From Paralithodes platypus (taxonomy: Eukaryota > Arthropoda > Malacostraca > Decapoda > Lithodidae): a stretch of DNA of 64,000 bases. The stretch is taken from assembly GCA_032716605.1 (NCBI GenBank), contig CM064552.1:9052023-9116022 (forward strand), in the 5' to 3' direction. A program made the position numbers and the translations under genes. Positions 31,424-42,367 of this stretch are shown in pieces. How positions within the stretch are numbered: the first letter of the stretch is position 1; every line of letters starts with the position of its first letter. The notes beneath the pieces are model-generated. The model saw only the letters and a list, made by a program, of their open reading frames with translations. It was not told the origin of the DNA and did not search any database.

Positions 31424-31658
31424 TTAACCCTTTCACGCACATATGACGCAGAGGTTGCCAGATTAGCATTAAGAAATAGAGTTCTCTCACTCTTATAATT
31501 ACCTCTCCAAAATTAGTGTTCTGCCCACAGCTAACTCAAAGACAACTGCAGAGGTTGAAGTAACTAAACTAAAGGTTTCTAAATACCCCTGATGGTAACA
31601 AAGGTTTTAAAGTATCCCCAATAAGCTCAAAATCGCGTCATATGTCGGAGAGGGTTAA
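31424..31658. mobile_element. TTAA-flanked MITE, family F, copy 1
   Basis: TTAACCCTTTCACGCACATA plus TGACGC at the left, and GCGTCATATGTCGGAGAGGG plus TTAA at the right, 235 bp. It has a close paralog at 47440-47675. TTAA with CCC...GGG termini is the signature of piggyBac-type insertion. The right TTAA is shared with the next family A element. Confidence 0.88.
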
Positions 31659-32025
31659 GGGGGGATGGGCAAGTTTTCTGGGCCACTTTCTCCCTTATGT
31701 TTAGCCCCATTAGTTTTCAGTTGTTAAGATGTTTGCCCCATTAGTTAGTCGATTTTAAGACTTTGCGCCCCATTTCTTCGTCAATATTTAGACCTTTCGT
31801 GCTATTTAGGTGTCGATTTTTTCCCTGGCGAACGATAGTGAGCCTGTAATGTTGGAAGAACCGTCCTTCGGCCGGGAAAATTTTCTACCGAAAAATGTAC
31901 AAATTAATCTAGAAGGGGGATCTAATGGATTTTTTTTTTTTTTTTTTAAATTTGATGGAGGTCTAGGGAGGGAAATAATGAATACAAACAAAAATCGCCC
32001 AAAAAGTGAACCATCGCCCCCTTAA
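31655..32025 (-). mobile_element. Family A element, complete
   Basis: TTAAGGGGGGATGGGCAAG left end, ATCGCCCCCTTAA right end, 371 bp. It contains CTGGCGAACGATAGTGAGCC, CCGTCCTTCGGCCGG (hairpin 2 with one mismatch) and TCTACCGAAAAATGTAC. A T20 tract replaces the usual poly-purine-free spacer. Confidence 0.9.
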
Positions 32026-32523
<498 letters not shown>

Positions 32524-32539
32524 ATAATAATAACAAACT

Positions 32540-32788
32540 TAACCAAGATCTTATCCTAAGGGATCAACAGACTGATCGTGGCTGCTAACGAAAGCGCCTA
32601 CATACCTCAGAGGGCATAGGACGTAGGCACGAGACTTTGTGGGTCCCTCGAAACGGTCCGTCCAGACCTAGCCTTCAGGGCCAGGGAAAGTTTTTGAGAC
32701 AACTTCCCAAGCCGGCGCGTGGGATCGAACCCCCGACACCAGAGAGAGCACTCCCAATACAGTGACTAAGCGCACTCGACCTCCGTGT

Positions 32789-32800
<12 letters not shown>
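32540..32800 (-). mobile_element. tRNA-derived SINE, minus orientation
   Basis: The inverted B box GGATCGAACCCCC is at about 32722. The inverted tRNA-like head extends to about 32785, where a (GT)n tract begins. The body toward 32570 carries GGTCCGTCCAGACC and CTACATACCTCAGAGGGCAT. It is distinct from the Val-type SINE at 12246. Confidence 0.6.

Positions 32801-32872
<72 letters not shown>
32785..32872. repeat. (GT)n then (GA)n microsatellite
   Basis: GT to about 32850, then GA. Confidence 0.95.
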
Positions 32873-32873
<1 letters not shown>

Positions 32874-33011
32874 CGTGCAATTGAGTTTCAATTATGCCAC
32901 CCAGTTAGGACAAAACGTCCACACACAAAAGCCAAACTTGAGTCCATCTTTGGTGTGAATAAAGTCAGGACCAAGGCTATATAGAGAGCTGGAACCCTTG
33001 GACAACTGTAA

Positions 33012-33224
33012 AGCCGGTATCACACGAGAGCCTTTTTAGTCAACATTCGATAATCAAAACAAATTCTGGCAATATTTCTTGAATATTTTGCACTGGTATC
33101 GGAAACTAGACTGATGATAGATGAATTTTACGTAACTGAAATATATTGAATGTTTACCTCATTAGCTGCCAAACCAGTGTTGAGCATAACTGTTGAGGGA
33201 AAAAGCGCTCGTGTGATACCGGCT
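33012..33224. mobile_element. Short inverted-repeat element, family G
   Basis: AGCCGGTATCACACGAG at the left is inverted as CTCGTGTGATACCGGCT at the right, 213 bp, non-coding. A related single end (AGCTGGTATTACACGATTGC) is at about 35558. The target duplication is unclear. Confidence 0.8.
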
Positions 33225-33262
33225 GAACCTTCCAGTTCTCCTCCTCGCCATGGCCACTATGT

Positions 33263-33483
33263 TTAACCCTTTGAGTACCGGTACCAGCGACGTGTGTTAT
33301 ATTTTATTTTAGCTATATGTTGACGATATTATGCAGCTTAGGAAGGATCTGTGGTAGTTAAAAGGGTTGGCGGAGATAGTTTGAAGCCTTATCGTTGCTA
33401 GGGGTACTTCCCAAGCTGAATAAAATCGTCTAATAATTGTCAGAATATGATAAAAAGGACGTCCCCGGTACTGCACGGGTTAA
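33263..33483. mobile_element. Family B element, diverged
   Basis: TTAACCCTTTGAG left and GCACGGGTTAA right, 221 bp. Inner arms carry GACGATATTATGCAGCTTAG and AAGCTGAATAAAATCGTCTA. The right TTAA is shared with the family A element that follows. A TACCGGTA octamer interrupts the left terminal repeat at about 33277. Confidence 0.75.
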
Positions 33484-33934
33484 GGAGAGGTTTTCAGTTA
33501 GCTCCGTAGACCTCCATCAAGCTTTAAAAAATACCCCCGAGACCCTTCTTTGAGATAAATATGTAGGCCCTACATTTTTCGGTAGAAAAATGTCTTGGCC
33601 GAAGGCCGATTCCTTCTAAATTACAGGCTCGCTGTCGCTCGCCAGGAAAAAATAGACACCTAAATGGCACAGAAGGTTTTACATTTGACAATAATGCGAC
33701 GAAGGGTTTTAAAATCGCCATCTAATGGGGTGAACGTCTTAAATTGCAGGCTCCCTCTCGCTCGACAGGAACAAAATCGACACCTTTATGACACGAAAGG
33801 TATCAAATTTGACAAAAATGGTGCGAAAGGTCTTAAAATTGCCATACTAATGGGGCGAACGTCTTAAAATACCAAAACTAATGGGGCTAAAAATGAGGGA
33901 GAATAATAACCCTCGAGTGAAAATCTCCCCATAA
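33480..33934 (+). mobile_element. Family A element with an internal duplication
   Basis: TTAAGGAGAGG start and AAATCTCCCCATAA end. The segment from 'AGGCTCGCTGTCGCTCG' through 'ATGGGGTGAACGTCTTAAA' occurs twice in tandem (about 33622-33748 and 33747-33868), making it about 455 bp. Confidence 0.85.
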
Positions 33935-34139
33935 AGTATATTTACGACTGATCGAACTAGGCTGCATTAAAAATTGCCTCACACAAAAATTTAATTCAGC
34001 CAATTTATCTGAGCTGGGAACAATATGGTGCCGGATTGAAAGCGGTAAACGGATCAGTCTGGACATAATCAAGACTTCCCAGAGGAAATCAGAAACGCAT
34101 ATTGTTGAGGGACACTCTGAGCCCGGGCCCGTATACTAC

Positions 34140-34745
34140 AGAATGTATAATACCCAAACTTACCACACCACACCCACCTCTCCCACACCCTATCCACTTC
34201 ACGCAGACCCCACCCACCTCACTCACACCCCCACCTACCTAACCCACACCATAACTACCTAACCCACACCCTATCCACCTTACCCAAACCCCACTCATCT
34301 CACTCACACCCCCACCCATCTCACCCACACACCTAATCCAGGCCCCACCTACCTCACCCACACCCTATCCACCTCACCCACACACCACCCACCTCACTCA
34401 CACCACCACCTACCTAACCCACACCCGAACCACACCCCACTTACCTCACCCACACCTCACCTACCTAATCCAGACCCCACCCACACCCTATCCACCTCAC
34501 CCACACACCACCTACCTAACCCACTTCCGAACCACAACCTATCCACCTTACCCACACCTCACCTACCTAATCCATACCTCACCCACACACAACCCACCTC
34601 ACCCACACTCCACCTACCTAATCCAGACCCCACCCACACCACACCCTATCCACCTCACCCACACCCTATCCACCTCACCCACATCCCACTCACCTCACCC
34701 ACATAACACCCAACCTAACCCACCACGTCCACCTACCAACACACC
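34140..34745. repeat. CCAC-rich degenerate minisatellite
   Basis: Variants of CCCACCTCACCCACACCCTA and CACCTACCTAACCCACACC repeat with a loose 20-36 bp spacing over about 600 bp. The order is irregular and the units are diverged. Confidence 0.85.
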
Positions 34746-35020
34746 CCAAAACATCCTTACATTATTCAGAATCCAGTGGCTTCATCCATACTTTAAAGTC
34801 GTTTGGGTTAGTTTCGCTCAGGTTAGAATTATATTAGTCAAGCTTTAGCCTGGGTAGGTTATACAGTAGGTTTGCTAGCTCGGATGTGTTTGTTTTGTTC
34901 AGGTTGCTATAGTTTAATAGTTTAGGTAAATTTGTTAAAGGTACGGTAGGGCACAGTTACCCAAAGTTGCAGTTACCTACAACGAGTGACTATTTATGTA
35001 GACATGAATAGTCAAGCTAG
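34746..35020. other. Unique DNA
   Basis: Nothing recognised. Confidence 0.4.
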
Positions 35021-35376
35021 TTAAGGGGACATGGGCCGGTTTTCTGGACCACTTTCTCCCTCATGTTTAGCCCCATTAGTTTTCAGATGCTAAGATGTTT
35101 GTCCCATTAGTTAGTCGAGTTTAAGACCTTTCGCCCCATTTCTTCGTCAATATTTAGACCTTTCGTGCTATTTAGGTGTCGATTTTTTCCATGGCGAACG
35201 ATAGTGAGCCTGTAATGTTGGAAGAACCGGCCTTCGGCCGGGAAATTTACAAATTAATCTAGAAGGGGGATCTAATGTTTGTTTTTGTTTTTTATTTGAT
35301 GGGGGTCTAGGGAGGAAGCTAGAAAAATAATGAATACATAAAAAAATCGCCCAAAAAGTGAACCATCTCCCCTTAA
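35021..35376 (-). mobile_element. Family A element, complete
   Basis: TTAAGGGGACATGGGCCGG left and CCATCTCCCCTTAA right, 356 bp. It is close to 31655-32025 (same ATGGGC left end, GGCGAACGATAGTGAGCC), so the two form a subfamily. Confidence 0.9.
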
Positions 35377-35950
35377 TTCAAGGAACAACCACGGACACGA
35401 ATATCTGTTGCACTTCCTGTGAATAAACCTGAAACCGTGAATAATGAACAATGATACTTAAAACACTGCAGCTATCACTGTGGTCCAGTGAATTAAAAAA
35501 AATAAAAATCAGAGTGTCATAACTGCTTATAAAATTATCAAAATGTGCTCTAGTTAAGCTGGTATTACACGATTGCTATTTTTCTCAACTTTCATCATCG
35601 ATAATGGTCTGGGAACTTATGAGCTTAACTTTTTAAGTATAATTGTGACATCTAAACATCAACAGCCATCATTCTAGTGTACGATACTTGTGCAAACGAT
35701 CCCCCAAAAGTTGCCAATATGCTTTTGACCATGGAAAGTACCGGGCATGCAAAAAAGAAAGAATGTAAAATGGTTCACCTCTGGGTTACTAATTTGGATA
35801 CAGTTAAGAGTGAGTGTGAAGAAGGCATGTCTGTGTATCGCCTATTCTCCGAGAGGGGGGGGGGGGGGGGGGGGGGAATCTGCACGGAGACAACTATAAT
35901 TGAATAGTTTACATAGCGGAAGTAAATAATAGTAACGCATGGTAGCTATA
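35377..35950. other. Unique DNA with a family G end and a G18 run
   Basis: A single family G terminus lies near 35558. A pure G run (35855-35876) follows GAGAG. No supported gene; the 76-aa frame at 35677 ends in the G-run. Confidence 0.4.
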
Positions 35951-36277
35951 TTAAGGGGCAGATCTCCACTTGAGGGATTTTTTTCTTGACCCCTTTCTCC
36001 CTCATGTTTAGCCCCATTGCTTTTGATATTATAAAACGTTTGCCCCATTAGTTTAGCGATTTTAAGAACTTTCACCCCATATTAAGACCTTTCGTGCAAT
36101 TCAGGTGTCGATTTTATCCTGGCGAGCGATAGCGAGCCTGTAATTTAAGAGGAACCGGCCTTTGGTCGAGACATTTTTCTACCGAAAAATTTACAAATTT
36201 ATCTTGAAAGGGACTCAAGGGGGTGTAATTTTAAGCTTGATGGAGGTCTAGGGAACAAACTAAATACCTCCCCTTAA
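35951..36277 (-). mobile_element. Family A element, complete
   Basis: TTAAGGGGCAGATCTCCACT left and AATACCTCCCCTTAA right, 327 bp. Hairpins: CCGGCCTTTGGTCG and TTTTTC-TACC-GAAAAA. It is almost an inverted duplicate of 28324-28650. Confidence 0.92.
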
Positions 36278-36365
36278 AGCTGGGGCGAATAGCAAACAAC
36301 TGGAAAGAGTTGGGTTAGCAATAATATGTGCAGAGAACAAACAACCTTTGACCACCCCCACGGTG

Positions 36366-36701
36366 TTAAGGGGAGATTTCCACTTGAGGGATTTTTTTCT
36401 TGACTCCTTTCTCCCTCATGTTTAGCCCCATTGTTTTCCTAATGTTAAGACGTTCGCCCCATTATTTTGACGATTTTAAGAACTTTCAACCCATTTCTGT
36501 AAATTTTAAGACCTTTCGTGCCATTTAGGTGTCGATTTTATCCTGGCGAGCGATAGCGAGCCTGTAATTTAAGAGGAACCGGCTTTCAGCCGGGAAATTT
36601 TTCTACCGAAAAATGTACAAATTTATCTTGAAAGGGGCTCAAGGGGGTGTAATCTTAAGCTTGAAGGATATCTACTGACCAAACTAAAAACCTCCCCTTA
36701 A
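36366..36701 (-). mobile_element. Family A element, complete
   Basis: TTAAGGGGAGATTTCCACTT left, AAAACCTCCCCTTAA right, 336 bp. It has CCGGCTTTCAGCCGG as hairpin 2. The right TTAA (36698-36701) is shared with the next element. Confidence 0.92.
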
Positions 36702-36908
36702 CCCTTTGAAGCTCTGACGCGTTTTAACAGTATATTTTGGCTATCATTAGACGATGTTATGCAGCTTAGGAAGTATTTGTGGGTATTAAAAGGGTAAATA
36801 CTATCTCAATCAACCCTTTGACTTCCATATACCGTTACGAATCTGAATGAAATCGTCTAATAGTAGCCAGAAACAGCAGAAACGCGTATTGGAGCTTGAA
36901 AGGGTTAA
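36698..36908. mobile_element. Family B element, complete
   Basis: TTAACCCTTTGAAGCTCTGA plus CGCGTTTTAA at the left, GCGTATTGGAGCTTGAAAGG plus GTTAA at the right, 211 bp. The inner arms (ATTAGACGATGTTATGCAGC and GAATGAAATCGTCTAATAG) extend the palindrome. No coding capacity. TTAA plus CCC...GGG ends suggest a piggyBac-type MITE. Confidence 0.88.
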
Positions 36909-36965
36909 GGGGGCCTTCACATTTCGTGGAGGAAAACAAGATATGCAGAAACAAATGAGCATAGG

Positions 36966-37182
36966 CTACCGGTATATCATATGTAAGTACCGGTAAGTGT
37001 GCCGGTATATCATATGTAAGTACCGGTAAGTGTGCCGGTATATGTAAGTACCGGTAAGTGTGCCGGTATATGTAAGTACCGGTAAGTGTGCCGGTATATG
37101 TAAGTACCGGTAAGTGTGCCGGTATATGTAAGTACCGGTAAGTGTGCCGGTATATGTAAGTACCGGTAAGTGTGCCGGTATA
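36966..37182. repeat. 26-bp minisatellite containing TACCGGTA, about 8 copies
   Basis: The unit TATGTAAGTACCGGTAAGTG plus TGCCGG is repeated. The first two units carry an extra TATCATA. Confidence 0.95.
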
Positions 37183-37213
37183 TGAAGACTAATCTCACTG
37201 ATCCACCTTAACC

Positions 37214-37549
37214 TTAAGGGGAGGTTTCCACTGGAGGGATATTTTTGTCTAGCTACCTTCTCCCTCATGTTTAGCCCCATTGTTTTTTATATTTAAACGT
37301 TTGCCTCATTAGTTTTACGGTTTTAAGAACTTTCGCCCCATTTATGTCACTTTCAAGACCTTTCGTGCCATTTAGGTGTCGATTTTTTCCTGGCGAGCGA
37401 TAGCGAGCCTGTAATTTAAGAGGAATCGGCCTTCGGCCGGGACATTTTTCTACCGAAAAATGTACAAATTTATCTTGGAAGGGGGTCAAGGGGGTGTAAT
37501 TTCAAGAATGATGGAAGTCTAGAAAACGCACTAAAAAAACTCTCCTTAA
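37214..37549 (-). mobile_element. Family A element, complete
   Basis: TTAAGGGGAGGTTTCCACTG left, AAAACTCTCCTTAA right, 336 bp. Both hairpins are perfect: CCGGCCTTCGGCCGG and ACATTTTTC-TACC-GAAAAATGT. Confidence 0.93.
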
Positions 37550-37730
37550 TATAGTGCTAACTTGGTTACCGCACTTACATTTAGGTTAGGTTAGGTTTAA
37601 AATATATTTAGAGTAGATTAAATTATCGGACATACTATACTATATAAATGAATACTGCTTTTGTGACTGCAAATACAAAATACTGTATAACAATATAAGA
37701 GTACCGGTAATAGACGTGACACAGAGCTTT
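37550..37730. other. Unique DNA with three TTAGG units
   Basis: TTAGGTTAGGTTAGG near 37582-37596; otherwise nothing. Confidence 0.4.
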
Positions 37731-38020
37731 AAAACCTTGTCAAGTATCGAAACAAATGCTAATAATGTGGGTATGCAGTCGAACATGTCTAATGGAAAAC
37801 TGCCCAAAAGAATAAAACCGAGCTGTGACACAACGCTTTTATCGTAATCAAAGAGAGGGAAAAAAATATCAAAATAATAACGAAAACCTTGTCAAGTATC
37901 GAAACAAATGCTAATAATGTGGGTATGCAGTCGAACCGTCTAATGGAAAACTGCCCAAAAGAATAAAACCGCTGTGACACAACGCTGTTATCGTAATCAA
38001 AGAGAGGAAAAAAAAAAAAA
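37731..38020. repeat. 151-bp direct duplication
   Basis: AAAACCTTGTCAAGTATCGA begins at 37731 and again at 37882. The copies differ by small indels (GAACATGTC/GAACCGTC; ACCGAGCTG/ACCGCTG). Confidence 0.9.
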
Positions 38021-38170
38021 AATATATATATATAAAAAACCAGCCAAAGCATCCCTACACACTCCGCACCATTGTTATATCCCTGCCGTAAATATAAAAC
38101 ACACAGACAATGCATTCAATATATATATTTACTAGCGAGTGATTTCGCAGCTATTTCATCAGTCGGCGAT

Positions 38171-38539
38171 TTGAAGGGGTACTCCTCGCTTTTTCTGGAC
38201 CCCCTTCTCCCTCACGTTTAGCATATTAGTTTTGAGGTTTTAAGACGTTCGTTGCGTTAGTTTGGCGATTTTGAGACCTTTTGCCCCATTTGTTTGTAAA
38301 TATTAAGACCTTTCGTGCCATTTAGGTGTCGATATTGTTCTTGGCGAGCGGTAGCGAGCCTGTGATTTTAGAAGGAACCGGCCTTTGGCCGGTACATTTT
38401 TCTATCAAAAAATGTACAAATTTATCTTGAAAGGGGGTCTAGGGGGTATTTTCTTAAGCTTGATGGAGGTCTAGCGAGGAAACTCAAAAATAAAGTTAAA
38501 AAATAAATATAGACCAAAAATCAAGCACTACCCCCTTAA
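38171..38539 (-). mobile_element. Family A element (long form)
   Basis: Left end TTGAAGGGGTACTCCTCGC, right end AAGCACTACCCCCTTAA, 369 bp. It belongs with 3830 and 29078 by its AGCACTAC end. Confidence 0.88.
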
Positions 38540-38768
38540 AACATTTAGTGTCCGTGATATATCCCCTGGATAGACTATGTATAATTGTATATACTGTACA
38601 CCTATCCAGTCCAGTGGGCTGTATAATGTGTATATGTGTTCTAAATATTGACTGGTGTTATATTTGGCAACGTATTAAAATTGCGTGACGAGCATAACAT
38701 ACGATGCACAGTAAAATATATACCTTTATATACCGGTACGGTACGTCAAACTATCGAACCATATTCTA

Positions 38769-38981
38769 TTAACCCTTTCAAGCTCCGATACGCGTTTCTG
38801 TTCTGTTTCTGGCTACTATTAGACGATTTTATTCAGATTAGTAACTGTATATGGACGTCAAAGGGTTGATCGAGATAGTATTTACCCTTTTAATACCCAC
38901 AGATACTTCCTAAACTGCACAAAATCGTCTAATGATAGCCAAAATAAACTGTTAAAACGCGTCAGAGCTTCAAAGGGTTAG
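38769..38981. mobile_element. Family B element, complete
   Basis: TTAACCCTTTCAAGCTCCGA left, GAGCTTCAAAGGGTTAG right, 213 bp. It is in inverse orientation relative to 36698-36908. Confidence 0.85.
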
Positions 38982-39059
38982 TTACGGTATATTTTTCGAC
39001 AGGAGTCTAAGCATTATTCACCTATGGCTTAGGATGACAATTATAGAAGCTTGACTATA

Positions 39060-39190
39060 TTCTATATTTTATTAATTTCACCACAACAACACCAAACACC
39101 TACAATTAGATTAATGAAAGCACATAATTATGTGATCCACCGGGATTCGAACCTGGGTTATAACACAGATTTTTAAACACTCTAACGGAA
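39060..39190 (-). repeat. tRNA-like SINE, minus orientation
   Basis: Inverted B box GGGATTCGAACCTGGG at about 39142-39157; tail ACAACACCAAACACC shared with 19660 and about 19955. It abuts a family A fragment at 39185. Confidence 0.6.
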
Positions 39191-39285
39191 CGATAAGTCT
39201 TACAATTGCCAGACTAATGGGGCGAAATACCTTAAATTTTTCACAACAAATGGGGCTGAACAGGGGGGGGGGGGGGGGGGGGGTA
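39185..39285 (+). mobile_element. Family A fragment ending in a G-run
   Basis: GGAACGATAAGTCTTACAAT, CCAGACTAATGGGGCGAA and ATGGGGCTGAACA are the 3' third of the element, followed by G18. Confidence 0.7.
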
Positions 39286-40091
39286 GAATGAGACCATATC
39301 CCTTCACCTCATGATGGTAGTGACAAGCACAGGAGGTGGACTGTAAACTGTATATATGAACGATGGCAAGATGACAAGCGTATAGAGGCAGCCCTTTTAA
39401 GTTGAATCAACACTTAACTACACTGTCAAGACAAGCAACACACCGACGACAATACCTTAATTAACCCTACAGTAAAGTGACACATTGTTATATTTTGTTA
39501 TGGCTATCTTTAGGGAAGTTCTTTGACTTTAGAATGGACCAATCGGTAACAAAGGTTTCAATGTCATCACTGAGTGATGCCCGCAAGGAAGAGCGTTAAT
39601 GATATATATATATATACTATATAGCACTGACAGTCCCCAAGTTCACAATCACAAAGGTCAAGGTCATGGCTTCATGGGTCAGCCAGGACGTCTTAACTCC
39701 GCATCCCCTTGCTCCAAGAGAGACAGTAATAACTTGCAGCGATATCAAAACATCCCATAACCTGTGTTGGGCGCGAATTCGGGTCACAAAGTGGTGCTCC
39801 TAGACGCAACTAACTACACCGACAAGCTTCTAAAAGGATTAATTGAGATAGTTTGTAAATATTGTGAACCTTTAATACCTCGAGGATCTTCGCAAGCTGA
39901 ATAAAAACATATACCGTAATATTAGCCAGAATAAAATATAAAAAGATGTCTACACTGACGATAGAAAACCGGTAACGTTAACACAAGCAACACAACACCC
40001 AAAACGGCCACAACCAAAAACCAGAATGTCCAGTCTCTCTCAACACTCAACCTAACTACACCTAATCCAACCTAACATAGCCTAACCTAAC
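39286..40091. other. Unique DNA with degenerate repeat traces
   Basis: A decayed family B half (TTAATTGAGATAGTTTGTAA ... AAGCTGAATAAAA) lies at about 39838-39980, and a possible tRNA-like remnant (GCGAATTCGGGTCAC) near 39772. CCTAA-rich words occur near 40045-40090. No gene. Confidence 0.45.
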
Positions 40092-40519
40092 TTATGGAGA
40101 CAGTGTTTTTTTTTTTTTTTTTTTTTCTATTATATAATTCATTTATTCATATATTTTTTAGTTTCCTCGCTAGACCTCCATCATGCTTAGAAGAAGAAAA
40201 AAAACCTAGACCCCCTTTCAAAATAAATTTGTAATTTTTTCGGTAGAAAAATTTCCCGGCCGAAGGCCGATTTCTCTTAAAAAAAAAAAGGCTCGCTCTC
40301 GCTCGCCAGGAAAAACTCGACACCTAAATGGCACGAAAGGTCTTAACATTGACAACGAAATGGGGCGAAAGGTGTTAAAATCACCAAACTAATGGGCCGA
40401 ACGTCTTAAAATCTGAAAACTAATGACATTTTTCTACACATATATCACGAAGGGGGGTCTTGGGGGCGTTTGATAAGCTTGATGGTGGTCTAGGGAGCAA
40501 ACTAAAAACCTCCCTTTAA
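40092..40519 (+). mobile_element. Family A chimera with inverted left half
   Basis: It starts as a plus copy (TTATGGAGACAGTG, GCTAGACCTCCATCATGC, CCGGCCGAAGGCCG, GCTCGCTCTCGCTCGCCAGG). At about 40430, after AACTAATGACATTTTT, it switches to an inverted copy of its own left half (AAGCTTGATGGTGGTCTAGG) and ends AACCTCCCTTTAA. This shows how the foldback forms could arise. Confidence 0.8.
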
Positions 40520-40532
40520 TATCAGTCTCGGC

Positions 40533-40920
40533 TTAAACGGGGTCACCGGCTTTTCTTTCTCTCCTTTTCTCTTTCCCTGGCTTGTATCCATTCGGCCCCA
40601 TTCAGCCAACTGTTTTAAGACGTTTATCCCCATGCAGGTGTCGATTTCTTCCTGGCGAGCGATAGCGAGCCAGTATTGTATGGAGAAATGTGGCTTCGCC
40701 GGAAACATTTTTTTATCGAAAAATTTACAAATTTAGCTTGCTGTCAAAACAAAAATACCGTATATCTATGCTGGCTCGCTAACCGCTCGCCAGGAAAATA
40801 TTGACACCTGGATGGGGGTAAACGTCTTAAAACAGTAGGCTGAATGGGGCCGAATGGATACAAGCCAAAGAGAGAGGGAGAGAAAGATAGAAACAAAAAA
40901 AGCGAGGTGGGCTCCCTTAA
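40533..40920. mobile_element. Foldback derivative of family A, complete
   Basis: TTAAACGGGGTCACCGGC left, GAGGTGGGCTCCCTTAA right, 388 bp. One arm carries TACCGTA at 40756-40762 where sister copies have TA. It starts 14 bp after the preceding element. Confidence 0.88.
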
Positions 40921-40974
40921 CACAATAAAGGCGGAGGGGTAATAGCTCTTTTATTACAAGTTTTCGATCGTCAT

Positions 40975-41014
40975 TATATATATACCGGTATATATATAAT
41001 ACATAGTATATATA

Positions 41015-41086
<72 letters not shown>

Positions 41087-41145
41087 CCTGGTATATATAA
41101 TATATATTTTTTTTTTTTGTTTTTTTTTTTTTTTTTTTTTTTCCC
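40975..41145. repeat. TA microsatellite and T-rich tract
   Basis: TATACCGGTATA at about 40983, TA runs to about 41100, then T-runs to 41142. Confidence 0.9.
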
Positions 41146-42054
41146 TAAACAAATTCGGTAACAACTGTCACTCTTTTCAGTGGACAGATGGAGAGGGTGG
41201 CAGCTGTAGCCGAAACAGTTTGTACCCTAATACATAATTAAACTACCGGTAACTTTAGTCTAGATTATGATATTAAAGGGGGAAGAGAACAAGAGGTCCG
41301 AAAGCTAGCCAGGCAAAACTTGTCGACAATAATGCCAGAAAAATGGTGTTCCTCTCAAACCACCAACCCCATTTCTGGAGGGTCACATTCCTGGAAGTTA
41401 CCCTTACAAGTTTGAGGAATTGTGCTTGTTATAAAACTTAGAATAAAATAACAATTCTGAAGTATTATATTTTCCAAGGAGAGCCATGACTTGACTAGAG
41501 TCGCCAAAAGCATCGCAACAGGCGCGTTCAGCTACGTAATTACAATTAGTGCACTGTTCATAATATTCCCTAATACGGACACAGGGATGGCAACATAATA
41601 ACAATAATAACAATAATGTTCAGGTTACTTATAATTATAGCGTCATTTCTCTCTAGCCCTCCCTCCAAGATTCAATAGCGCTCGACCAAAGTTTATTACC
41701 AGACACTATTACCCACGTCCTTGCTCAAGGGAAACGGTACCGGCTACCAGTGTAGGCTATGCGAAAAACCTTCATGCCTGAGTTTGGCATTGAACTCGGG
41801 CAAGACCACCTCTGTGTAGAAGTGGTCTTGACTCGGGTCAGCCGAGGTGCTCTCCACTACACTACACTACCGAGCCGGTACCAACATAATACCGTAACGT
41901 CAAGGGTCCCCTGGGAGTGAAGTCGGAAGGTGAGTGTAGGTATGCATCGTCGCAAAGTACGTCCATTTTGACTGATTGAAGTAAAATATATGAGCAAGAA
42001 CAAGCTCTTTTACATCCGTACCCACCGACATCAAACTTGTTCTTTTATTATTTG
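41146..42054. other. Unique DNA with a possible tRNA-like remnant
   Basis: At 41785-41880 GGCATTGAACTCGGG and CAAGACCAC...GTGGTCTTG (a 9-bp stem) lie before CTCTCCACTACACTAC. This may be an inverted, decayed tRNA-type SINE, with low confidence. No protein-coding segment was recognised. Confidence 0.4.
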
Positions 42055-42367
42055 TTAAGGGGAGATGGGTCATTTTTGTTAACCCCTTTCTCCCTCGTGT
42101 TGAGCCCCATTAGTTTTCTGTTTTTTTGTGTTTAGAACATCCCATTAGTTTGGCGATTTTAAGACCTTTCGCCACATTTCTTTTTCAATATCAAGAGTTT
42201 TCGCGTTATTAAGATGTCGATTTTATTTCCTGGCGAGCGATAGCGAGCCTGTAATTGTATGAGGTCCAAATTTATCATGAGGGAGGGGGGGGGGGGGGGG
42301 GGTCTAGGAGGTGTTCTTATAAAATTGAGAGAGGTCTAGCGAGAAAAAATAGCCACTAGCCCCTTAA
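42055..42367 (-). mobile_element. Family A element
   Basis: TTAAGGGGAGATGGGTC left, ACTAGCCCCTTAA right, 313 bp. The hairpin block is deleted between TGTATGAGG and TCCAAATTTATC, and a G20 run follows. Confidence 0.88.

Noticed and set aside
37582..37596. Interstitial telomeric TTAGG repeats
   Set aside because: Only three units, and similar CCTAA words near 28980 and 40050 are degenerate; too short to support.
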